Virus record (IMG/VR): IMGVR_UViG_3300005253_000042
Coordinates: 1-43,685 of that record
Reading direction: 5' to 3' (one strand)
DNA length: 43,685 nt
Source of the DNA: a virus
How positions within the stretch are numbered: the first letter of the stretch is position 1; every line of letters begins with the position of its first letter. The notes under the pieces were generated by a model, which had not been told where the DNA came from, did not search any database, and saw only the letters and a program-made list of their open reading frames with translations. The translations under genes were made by a program, and so were the position numbers. This document shows, piece after piece, positions 20,287 to 27,137 of this stretch.

Positions 20287-20442
20287 CTATGCTCCTTTAT
20301 ACCTTAGGTCAGCTAAACGGAGTTGTTCCTTGTAGCTCTGAGCTTGTGACTGTTGAAGGCGCATGCAATCTTCCACAGCTTCTATCAATTCCTCCTTCGA
20401 GCATTCTGATAGTGGTTTACCTCTATAAGTAGTTTCAAGCAT
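20287..20442 (-). CDS. Small helical protein (51 aa)
   Basis: Frame MLETTYRGKPLSECSKEELI and onward, with AAGGAGTGAATA before ATG 20442. The S-x-E/C-S-K-E-E-L-I-E-A pattern and long Gln/Arg helix (EDCMRLQQSQAQSYKEQLRL) resemble small phage early proteins with one helix-turn element. It overlaps the upstream gene by 8 nt. Confidence 0.7.
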   Translation of the reverse strand: MLETTYRGKPLSECSKEELIEAVEDCMRLQQSQAQSYKEQLRLADLRYKGA

Positions 20443-20581
20443 TATTCACTCCTTGCTCTTTCAATTCCTTATGAAAACATTCCAGACAATGTTTTCTAAT
20501 TCCCATACCTGGTGATTCATATAGGTATGTGAACCTGCGACATCGAGGGCAGGGTGATTTTTCCATGGCATCATTTTTCAT
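20435..20581 (-). CDS. Small zinc-ribbon protein (48 aa)
   Basis: CPRC (11-14) and CLEC (32-35) form a C4 zinc ribbon with aromatic residues between (FTYLYESPGMGIRKH). ATGA overlap with the upstream gene. Likely nucleic-acid or protein adaptor. Function unknown. Confidence 0.75.
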   Translation of the reverse strand: MKNDAMEKSPCPRCRRFTYLYESPGMGIRKHCLECFHKELKEQGVNNA

Positions 20582-20808
20582 AGTGGTGAGCTTTTCTGCG
20601 CTGAACCTATAGTCAATGCGAACTGGCGCTCCTCCTCACAATAAACACAGCGGAACATTACGCGATTATCCCATCGCTCTCTCCAGTAGTGTGCATTAGG
20701 TGTATTGGGGTTTTCTTCACATACCCAATCCAAAGATGCTACATAGCTTTGGAAGGAACGTCGTGAACGCAGGTTACCATATGGGAGACTTATATTAGCT
20801 TTTGACAT
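20578..20808 (-). CDS. Hypothetical protein with CxxC motif (76 aa)
   Basis: AGGAGTTGTTCT precedes ATG 20808. Basic/aromatic N-terminus (NLRSRRSFQSYVASLDWVC), then WRERWDNRVMFRCVYCEEER with a CxxC pair and one earlier Cys. A zinc-ribbon-like fold is possible. Function unknown. Confidence 0.72.
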   Translation of the reverse strand: MSKANISLPYGNLRSRRSFQSYVASLDWVCEENPNTPNAHYWRERWDNRVMFRCVYCEEERQFALTIGSAQKSSPL

Positions 20809-20866
20809 AGAACAACTCCTGACATATCATGCATTGGGAACCATATGCTTTTGCATCTTCTTCGAT

Positions 20867-21007
20867 TTATTCCTTAACAGCTTTGAGTGTAGCTACGACT
20901 CCCATGTTAAATGCTTCATGGTGAGAAATAGGTTTACCAGTATAAACATTCTTAACTGTAACCGCTGCTTGGTTAAATGGATTATCTACATCAACTTGAC
21001 GAGCCAT
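20867..21007 (-). CDS. Small protein (46 aa), possibly truncated by an in-frame stop
   Basis: Frame MARQVDVDNPFNQAAVTVKN and onward, GGAGG 12 nt upstream. It stops at TAA (20869-20867), but the same frame stays open for 23 further codons (IEEDAKAYGSQCMICQELFY, then VKS) to a second TAA at 20795. The extension has protein-like composition and a CxxC pair like its neighbours. Nonsense mutation, sequencing error or readthrough could explain this; no independent start for the second part is seen. Confidence 0.6.
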   Translation of the reverse strand: MARQVDVDNPFNQAAVTVKNVYTGKPISHHEAFNMGVVATLKAVKE

Positions 21008-21438
21008 GATTTTGGGATACCTCCAACATCTAGTATTTTCGCAATTAGCTCAGATTGTTCCTTCTCAATCATTGCAATGTCCAACGCGGTGTCTGGTGCA
21101 TCACTTAATCCACGTAGTTTATAATCCAGATAATTCTTACGTCTGATGAGTTTCAACCTAGCAACCTTCTGTTCCACATTCAATGCACTTGCCAATTTGT
21201 TTGGTCCTCGCTTTCCACCCCTTGCATGATACGGGTGAGTGTTTAGATAATCCATGGCTTGGTCCATCCAACACTGCATGTGATAATAGAGTTTGCTATT
21301 CCATGTGCGCTTTGCATCATTGCCTTTGTTCCAAAAGAATACCGTTATCATTGGAGTGGCGAGTGTAATATCCTTCTTACACCATTTACACGATGCTTTC
21401 TTCCTGCACCAGGCTGCTGTTACATTAGGTGGCGGCAT
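20986..21438 (-). CDS. Cys-rich hypothetical protein (150 aa)
   Basis: AGGAGCTACAAATAA precedes ATG 21438. N-terminal CRKKASCKWCKKDI and a downstream H-x2-C (YYHMQC) make a treble-clef/HNH-like zinc site; the C-terminal half is basic helices (EQKVARLKLIRRKNYLDYKL). DNA binding is likely. HNH nuclease is not supported, since no catalytic H-N-H pattern is visible. Confidence 0.75.
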   Translation of the reverse strand: MPPPNVTAAWCRKKASCKWCKKDITLATPMITVFFWNKGNDAKRTWNSKLYYHMQCWMDQAMDYLNTHPYHARGGKRGPNKLASALNVEQKVARLKLIRRKNYLDYKLRGLSDAPDTALDIAMIEKEQSELIAKILDVGGIPKSWLVKLM

Positions 21439-21654
21439 TTATTTGTAGCTCCTAGGGAAACTACGTGCATTGAAGTGTTGGCGTATTCTAGCTAATGGTA
21501 TAGCGGTTTTTACATTTTCGATTGTTCCAAATAAACTGGCAGGTATTGTAGAGTTCATAAGTAGACGTAAATTAGCGTAGTATCCAATTCTTTCTTTCAT
21601 AGCTAGTTTATATGAAGGAGTAGCTTTGTTCCATTTCTCAGTCCATTTATCCAT
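21439..21654 (-). CDS. Small basic protein (71 aa)
   Basis: AGGAGAT precedes ATG 21654. Lys/Arg/Tyr-rich helical protein (WTEKWNKATPSYKLAMKERI; PLARIRQHFNARSFPRSYK). No cysteines. Probably nucleic-acid-binding by charge. It abuts its neighbours with 0-1 nt overlap. Confidence 0.72.
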   Translation of the reverse strand: MDKWTEKWNKATPSYKLAMKERIGYYANLRLLMNSTIPASLFGTIENVKTAIPLARIRQHFNARSFPRSYK

Positions 21655-21992
21655 TAGTGAGTATCTCCTGCTGCCTTTCTCATGGCTACCTGACCTTTCC
21701 AGAATGTTTGTTCCTCAGTCATTGTTGTAGGACCGATACATTTAGGTTTGTTTACAGTGATGGTTCCAAGTGTGTTATGTTTTTCTTGCATATATGACCA
21801 GTCATTAATCTTCCTGCAATGTTGAACTATTGATAGTGGGAATGTTATTCCACAAAGGCATTCATATAGTGGTTTATTATACGCTGGATAATGCACAGCA
21901 CAGTTTATCTTTAGGTTGAGTATAGCTCCTAACTCATCCTCTTCCAACTGTTGTCCATTACCTTGCACGTAATAACCCCATGTGCCTGTCAT
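21654..21992 (-). CDS. Hypothetical protein (112 aa)
   Basis: Start at ATG 21992 (MTGTWGYYVQGNGQQLEEDE), overlapping the preceding TGA. Three cysteines near the middle (CAVHYPAYNKPLYECLCG) and an H-C pair may bind metal. The C-terminus is helical (EEQTFWKGQVAMRKAAGDTH). No family is recognised. Confidence 0.72.
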   Translation of the reverse strand: MTGTWGYYVQGNGQQLEEDELGAILNLKINCAVHYPAYNKPLYECLCGITFPLSIVQHCRKINDWSYMQEKHNTLGTITVNKPKCIGPTTMTEEQTFWKGQVAMRKAAGDTH

Positions 21993-22408
21993 TGCCACTG
22001 TTCTCCATCCCAGGTTTTATTATACTTCTCCTTCATTACGAAGGCCAGCCAGAGTTGTTCCAGACTCTCACAGTATCCACATGGATTCTCTGGTGCTGTC
22101 CACCAATTCCAAAGTGCTTCAATCAGGGCAAAGCACTTGCCATATCCTTGCCCCATCATCTCCTGCAACTGGTCTTGGCGGGGGAGCCAGATGGCAATTG
22201 CCACTAGACCTCTACCACCGTATTCGGAATTACACCCAGCACAATGCAGGGAAGTCTCACCGTCCTCCGCGATGTATTGACTATCCCAATCTTCGTAGTT
22301 AGAAATGTAGTCCCAACCAAACCCACTGGGTTTCAAGTCACGTTTCATTTGTCCCTGTATTTCAGGACAGTTACACATCTTGATGTAAGTCTTGCTGGTG
22401 TCTGACAT
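21989..22408 (-). CDS. Zinc-binding hypothetical protein, first gene of leftward arm (139 aa)
   Basis: Start at ATG 22408 (MSDTSKTYIKMCNCPEIQGQ) with AGGAGCAGCAAA upstream. Three cysteine sites: CNC near residue 12, CAGC (~56-59) and CGYC (~110-113), with Trp-rich segments. It is the first gene after the leftward promoter at 22442-22471, so very early expression is expected. Function unknown. Confidence 0.75.
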   Translation of the reverse strand: MSDTSKTYIKMCNCPEIQGQMKRDLKPSGFGWDYISNYEDWDSQYIAEDGETSLHCAGCNSEYGGRGLVAIAIWLPRQDQLQEMMGQGYGKCFALIEALWNWWTAPENPCGYCESLEQLWLAFVMKEKYNKTWDGEQWQ

Positions 22409-22441
22409 TTTGCTGCTCCTAATATCTGTTTGTCTAATACT

Positions 22442-22471
22442 ATTATAACATACTATAGTATTACATGTCAA
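22442..22471 (-). promoter_or_regulatory. Leftward sigma70 promoter at the divergence point
   Basis: Minus-strand TTGACA (22471-22466), 18-nt spacer, TATAAT (22447-22442), followed by AGTATTAG. The spacer holds the 12-bp palindrome ATACTATAGTAT, a possible operator. The whole block is also the third copy of the dispersed element at 14123 and 32646. Confidence 0.82.
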
Positions 22472-22491
22472 ATATTACTAGAACATTGCTC

Positions 22492-22521
22492 TTGACAATG
22501 ACTGTCACAGCCTGATAAACT
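22492..22521 (+). promoter_or_regulatory. Rightward promoter for the packaging genes
   Basis: TTGACA (22492-22497), 18-nt gap, TAAACT (22516-22521). The GATAAACTA box is identical to that of the promoter at 32705-32733. It lies 17 nt before ATG 22539 and divergent from the leftward promoter. Confidence 0.7.
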
Positions 22522-22538
22522 ATAGACAGGAGGCCATA

Positions 22539-23075
22539 ATGACTGAAACTGGTGTTGTGGACCCCAACTCCACTGTAGACCCTAACTCCGCCGAAGCCAT
22601 TGCTATGTCACTCGTTCCCATGTTTATGGACGGCACTAAGAAAGCTGTTTACCTGGGATACATCATTGCTCACTTTTCCATCACCGAGGCATTAGAACTC
22701 GCTAATACTTCCATGCGTACACTTCTTCGGTGGCGTATGGATGATTTGGACTTCGACTCCATTGAGAAGTTATGCAAAACTGATTTGCGGAAGAAACTCT
22801 CCAAAGAACTATCTGACATTGAGTTTTCCCGTAACTTCAAGCTATTCATGGCTAAGGATTTCTCAGTGCTATTCAAGGATGCTAAGGATGAAGAACTCAC
22901 CGATGATGAAAAGAAATACCTAGTATCCATTCGCAAGTACTACACGCCACAGAACCTTGCTATCATTAAACAGCTTACTGGGGATAAAGATGCTAATCCT
23001 GCAGGGTTTAATTTCTCCCAGCTAACCATGACCCTGAAACGGACACAGGAGTCCATCACAATAAGTGCGGAGTAA
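22539..23075 (+). CDS. Terminase small subunit candidate (178 aa)
   Basis: AGGAGGCCATA precedes ATG 22539. Residues ~33-68 read as a helix-turn-helix (KKAVYLGYIIAHFSITEALE, then ANTSMRTLLRWRMDD), as in small terminase DNA-binding domains, followed by charged helices and a C-terminal region. First gene of the rightward arm and four small genes before the large terminase. The role is inferred from layout and position; no unique motif exists for this subunit. Confidence 0.7.
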   Translation: MTETGVVDPNSTVDPNSAEAIAMSLVPMFMDGTKKAVYLGYIIAHFSITEALELANTSMRTLLRWRMDDLDFDSIEKLCKTDLRKKLSKELSDIEFSRNFKLFMAKDFSVLFKDAKDEELTDDEKKYLVSIRKYYTPQNLAIIKQLTGDKDANPAGFNFSQLTMTLKRTQESITISAE

Positions 23076-23088
23076 TAAGGAGAAAGTT

Positions 23089-23310
23089 GTGTCACTCTTA
23101 AAGCGTACAAGGAAGCAACCACCAGAACTCAACGGCAAAACACCACAATGGTTTCGAGAGTGGCACAACCAACATTATCTACCCGCTATGAGTAGAGTTA
23201 GTACCAACCGTAAGCTAATATGGATACTACTCGCTTCCTCATTAGCTGGAGCAGTAACTGGGGATAACATAGATGCATTGGATAAGATTGTACGTCTATT
23301 AGGTGGATAA
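23089..23310 (+). CDS. Small membrane-associated protein (73 aa)
   Basis: Start GTG 23089 with AAGGAGAAAGTT upstream. Basic N-terminus (KRTRKQPPELNGKTPQWFRE), then one hydrophobic helix (LIWILLASSLAGAVTG, ~43-58) and a short tail. Position among packaging genes is unusual for a membrane protein; a holin-like role cannot be excluded. Confidence 0.65.
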   Translation: MSLLKRTRKQPPELNGKTPQWFREWHNQHYLPAMSRVSTNRKLIWILLASSLAGAVTGDNIDALDKIVRLLGG

Positions 23311-23435
23311 TGGCTAGAGGTGTTAGGGCAACAACCAAGCAACGAGTTGTTGGCAGGCATAACCTGTCAAAGGGTCCTATTACCCGTGTCGGTTTGCGTG
23401 GACAGAAGTATTCTCCAAGGAAGCCAAAGCAATGA
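23310..23435 (+). CDS. Small highly basic protein (41 aa)
   Basis: ATG 23310 overlaps the preceding TAA. The sequence MARGVRATTKQRVVGRHNLS and onward carries 13 Arg/Lys and is probably disordered and nucleic-acid-binding. ATGA overlap with the next gene. Family unknown. Confidence 0.62.
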   Translation: MARGVRATTKQRVVGRHNLSKGPITRVGLRGQKYSPRKPKQ

Positions 23436-23575
23436 GTGTATTTAAGTGTGATTTGGTAGTAGTAATAAAGACCTGTAAGAGTTGTCCAAAATATAGGACT
23501 ATCGAATGCACAGCTATCTATAAGGACCAACATCGTGGCATGGTGGTACTCCCAGCCATAAACGGTAGAGGTTGA
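23432..23575 (+). CDS. Small Cys-rich protein (47 aa)
   Basis: Frame MSVFKCDLVVVIKTCKSCPK and onward, with cysteines at 6, 15, 18 and 26, a plausible single zinc site. ATGA overlap with the preceding gene; ends 5 nt before the next start. Function unknown. Confidence 0.65.
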   Translation: MSVFKCDLVVVIKTCKSCPKYRTIECTAIYKDQHRGMVVLPAINGRG

Positions 23576-23580
23576 TACGA

Positions 23581-23865
23581 ATGGTTTACCAAGGACGTAG
23601 AGCAGGACCAGGTGCATTTAATAATTCGCCAGCGAATACTGCCTGTCCAGGTAGTGGTGGTCAGAGCTTGACTGAGTTTCTCTATCCCATGGGTAAATCT
23701 ATAAGACGGAGGCGGCACTTAATATGTGACCATGCACATGTCTCCTGCAAGGTTGAGCGGTGCTTACATCAGACAGACCATGATTGGGTAGTTCTTAAGG
23801 GCATACAGAATTGTAGTAATCCCCAGTGTTGGGGCGTAAAGGTTAAGTGCACAGAGGATAAATAG
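23581..23865 (+). CDS. Cys/His-rich protein upstream of terminase (94 aa)
   Basis: ATG 23581 with GAGG 9 nt upstream. Six cysteines plus His (HLICDHAHVSCKVERC; NCSNPQCWGVKVKC) suggest two zinc sites. Its stop overlaps the terminase GTG by one base, so the two are translationally coupled. Packaging accessory role is possible by context. Confidence 0.7.
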   Translation: MVYQGRRAGPGAFNNSPANTACPGSGGQSLTEFLYPMGKSIRRRRHLICDHAHVSCKVERCLHQTDHDWVVLKGIQNCSNPQCWGVKVKCTEDK

Positions 23866-25460
23866 TGACCACTGAAACCGAAAGAGCATTTATCGACCTC
23901 ATATCCGATGATAGGAAGTTCATCGAGAATCTCTTTGTGGTCGAAAATAAAGCGCGAGAACGTATACCATTCAAGTATAATGCTATCCAGAACGCGGCAT
24001 ATGATTCCGCAACCAACTTTGATATTACCGTCAAGCCAAGTCAGGTAGGCTTCTCCACAGAAATAATTGCCAGGAGACAAAAATCTGCATTAACTGTTCC
24101 TGGCACTAATGTCGTTTTGATTGCTTACGAGGACTTTATCACCGAACGTCTATTAAGCAAGGTGACATTCAATTATAACCACCTGCGCTCGTTAGGTATT
24201 CCCGGCTTCCCAGAGATTCACCACGATAGCACCTATGAAAAAACCTTCATCTTCAAGAACCCTGATACTCACGAAGAAACAAAGTCCAGCATTTACATTG
24301 CCAGTGCCAGGTCATTTGTCGCTGGTCGTGCTGAGACTATTCACCACCTAATCTGTGATGAGTTTGCTTTCTGGCCGACCATTGCTACTGAGCGTATCCT
24401 CGCACCAGCTATGGCTAGGATACCACCTGGTGGCACTTGTGATATTCTTTCCACACCTAATGGTGAGGATAATGATTTTTGTGGAATGTTTCGATTAGCT
24501 AAGGAAGGCAATTCCGTATTCAAGCCTCACTTCTATCCTTGGTTCATGCATGAAGAATATACATTTGGTGTTAACGATATCCGTGCTGGTTACATTAAGG
24601 ATGGCGATAAACCAATCTTTGACCTCACCGAGGATGAAGCTAGATTAGTAATGAACTTTTCCTTAACATATGACCAGGTTCGTTGGCGTAGGTTTACAAT
24701 CTTCCAAAATGAGAGCCTTCGTAGGAATGGTAATACTCGCACCCTATTTGCACAGGAATTTCCAGAGGATGATGTCTCTTGTTTCCTATCTACAGGAGAT
24801 ATGTATTATGATGTTGAGTTAGTGGACTTACATGCTAAGAATTGTTATCCTGCTCCATCACATAGAGAAGGATTACATATCTGGTATGAGCCGGAAGATG
24901 GTAAGCAGTATATGGTTTGCATTGACCCTGGTCAAGCCAAGATAACTAAAACAGCTATTGGTGTCATAACCATTGAACATGATGAATATGGTAATTCATA
25001 TCCCAAATGGTGTGCTAGGGATGCTGGATGGTATCTACCAGATTTGGGTATGGATAAAGCTGAATCCATAGCTAAGTATTATAACAATGCTGAGATTTCC
25101 TGGGAGGCTAATTCGCAAGGACTTGCTTATGCTCCTCTCGCACAGCGGTACAAGAATGTCTACTACCGGCAAGATGTTGTTAGTGGTAGAACTACTACTG
25201 TTCCTGGGTGGCTTACTACTGGTGGTCGTACTGGCACTAAGGATTATATGTTCCATCAAATACATAAATCATTACGCACTGCGGTAATCCATGATATTGA
25301 ACTTGTTGCGGAAATGCGTAATATACGTGTGTCAGGGGATAAAGTAATTTCAGTAGGAGCCGATGATATCCACGATTGCTACGCGATTGGGTTAGTATGC
25401 AGAGACCCATTCCCAATTCGTAGAGGCTTTGGTGGTAGCTCCGGTTTTAAGTGGAGGTAA
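23865..25460 (+). CDS. Terminase large subunit (packaging ATPase/nuclease)
   Basis: 531 residues from GTG 23865 with GAGG 8 nt upstream. Motor domain: Walker A-like KPSQVGFST (57-65), Walker B LICDE (162-166), coupling motif STPNG (196-200). Nuclease domain: VCIDPG (~353) and the final DDIHD (~500), with an intervening Glu-bearing segment (WEANSQG). The complex cuts concatemeric DNA and drives it through the portal into the prohead. Length and motif order are standard. Immediately followed by the portal gene. Confidence 0.96.
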   Translation: MTTETERAFIDLISDDRKFIENLFVVENKARERIPFKYNAIQNAAYDSATNFDITVKPSQVGFSTEIIARRQKSALTVPGTNVVLIAYEDFITERLLSKVTFNYNHLRSLGIPGFPEIHHDSTYEKTFIFKNPDTHEETKSSIYIASARSFVAGRAETIHHLICDEFAFWPTIATERILAPAMARIPPGGTCDILSTPNGEDNDFCGMFRLAKEGNSVFKPHFYPWFMHEEYTFGVNDIRAGYIKDGDKPIFDLTEDEARLVMNFSLTYDQVRWRRFTIFQNESLRRNGNTRTLFAQEFPEDDVSCFLSTGDMYYDVELVDLHAKNCYPAPSHREGLHIWYEPEDGKQYMVCIDPGQAKITKTAIGVITIEHDEYGNSYPKWCARDAGWYLPDLGMDKAESIAKYYNNAEISWEANSQGLAYAPLAQRYKNVYYRQDVVSGRTTTVPGWLTTGGRTGTKDYMFHQIHKSLRTAVIHDIELVAEMRNIRVSGDKVISVGADDIHDCYAIGLVCRDPFPIRRGFGGSSGFKWR

Positions 25461-25463
25461 CTT

Positions 25464-27137
25464 GTGGCAGACTTGAGTAAGCCTAGCGGAGTTCTAGAAC
25501 GCTGTCGGGCATTGCGTGGTAAGTGGGGCACCCGAGAGAAGAAGTTTACCGAATGGTACGCACAATTAACCTTGCATAATAATCTCGAACAGGAAGGCAT
25601 GGAGTCAGTTATCAGCAACGACCCTCGCACTGGCTATAACCTTGCCAAGCATTTGTTGATTGGCTCCAACATCGCTCATCGTATTCCTTCTGAGAACCTA
25701 GAAGCTAATGAGCAAGCTGCTGTTGGTGAACTTGAACGCTATATGACTGAACGTTGGACCGAACAGGAAATCAACTACCGTCACATGGGTCGTCAGAGTT
25801 GGCTAGGTCAATTAGTAGGGTTAATGCTGGCATTTGGTTGGTACAATGTTTTTGCTATGGTTGAAAAAGACAGGATATGGGCAGAGGTTTGGCATCCTGC
25901 TCAGTGTTATCCCAATTATGATGATGGTGTGCTGGTAGAGCATGCACGAATATACCGAATGTCCTCTGCTGCTGCCAATTTCACCGCCAAAGCAATGGGC
26001 AAGGTTGATGCTAGATTCAATGGCACCACCACCTTATATAACTTTTGGGGATTCGATGCTGACAATGTGCCGGTTAACTCAGTAGTACTTGGCAGTGATT
26101 TCATCAAGAAACCTACTAAAGAAGAACACCTCCACAGATTGCCCATATTCAGTTCTCCAATTGGTGGTCTCCCTGACATGGGTAGCATTGGTAGCGCAAG
26201 TGAATACCAGAAGCATTGGGGTGAACCTTTGCTGGCTACTAATGAGGATATACAAAACAACTACAACAAGATGTTAACCTACCTCCAGCAACTAATCAGA
26301 GACACTGCTAATCCCAGATGGTTTGAACAATCCTCAGGGGCTACTCCGATATTGACACCAGAGACAGTGTTTAAGCGTGGTGGTATTTTTTATGGCGGTC
26401 CTAACGATGCCATCACTCCGTTAGGGACTCCACCAATTCCTGTTGAAATACAACAGATGATGTTTAACTATCAAAACATGCAACAGCGTGGTATGTTCCC
26501 ATACGCTGTGTATGGCAATATCCAACAGCAGATATCCTCCCTTGCAATGGCTAATATTGCCAGTGCATCATTGCAGGTTCTGATGCCATATATGGATGGT
26601 ATTCGTGGTGTTCTTAGTGATGTGGATAATTTCTGGGATACCATTCTCAAAGAAACTGGTTGGACACCTCATGACTTCAAGCGTCCAACTGATTTGCCAG
26701 ACAAGTACCGTTTTGATGTACAGGCTCAGATTGAAATACCAGGCCACCTGGTTCACAGAGCAACTGTAGCAAAGATGTTATCTCCTGATTTTGAGGTTGA
26801 CAATACCACCACTGCTGAGAGACTCTTCCCAGAAATCAAGGACCCAGCTAAGATGTTTGCTAGGACACGCAGAGATAAAGCAATGTCCCATCCTCTGGCT
26901 ATACAAGCTGACCAAGTTATTGCTTATAAGGAGCAAGCCAAGGAACTACGTGAAGCTGGACAGATTGACCATGCCGAAGTGTATGAAGCACTGGCAACTA
27001 GGATGATGTCTGAACTCTCTGGCGCTCCTCCTCAGCAACCACAGGCACCAACCAGGCGTGAAGCTGGCAATATCACAGGTCCTGATAATGCTGAATTAAC
27101 TGAACGTCCTACGCAGCAGGGAGGTGAACCAGTTTAA
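25464..27137 (+). CDS. Portal protein
   Basis: 557 residues from GTG 25464 with GGAGG upstream, 3 nt after the terminase stop. Portal layout: N-terminal helices with NLAKHLLIGSN, a central wing with WHPAQCYPNYDDG, the stem-region helices around QQMMFNYQNMQQRGM, and a Pro/Gln-rich C-terminal tail (APPQQPQAPTRREAGNITGP). It forms the dodecameric ring at the capsid vertex. Assignment rests on position after terminase and characteristic composition rather than catalytic motifs. Confidence 0.87.
   Translation: MADLSKPSGVLERCRALRGKWGTREKKFTEWYAQLTLHNNLEQEGMESVISNDPRTGYNLAKHLLIGSNIAHRIPSENLEANEQAAVGELERYMTERWTEQEINYRHMGRQSWLGQLVGLMLAFGWYNVFAMVEKDRIWAEVWHPAQCYPNYDDGVLVEHARIYRMSSAAANFTAKAMGKVDARFNGTTTLYNFWGFDADNVPVNSVVLGSDFIKKPTKEEHLHRLPIFSSPIGGLPDMGSIGSASEYQKHWGEPLLATNEDIQNNYNKMLTYLQQLIRDTANPRWFEQSSGATPILTPETVFKRGGIFYGGPNDAITPLGTPPIPVEIQQMMFNYQNMQQRGMFPYAVYGNIQQQISSLAMANIASASLQVLMPYMDGIRGVLSDVDNFWDTILKETGWTPHDFKRPTDLPDKYRFDVQAQIEIPGHLVHRATVAKMLSPDFEVDNTTTAERLFPEIKDPAKMFARTRRDKAMSHPLAIQADQVIAYKEQAKELREAGQIDHAEVYEALATRMMSELSGAPPQQPQAPTRREAGNITGPDNAELTERPTQQGGEPV

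Noticed and set aside
20104-20307. 67-residue plus-strand frame
   Set aside because: It lies opposite two well-spaced minus-strand genes with good ribosome binding sites and is the complement of their hydrophobic codons.
20986-21438. HNH endonuclease
   Set aside because: A Cys/His zinc site is present but no catalytic H-N-H or DH pattern could be found.
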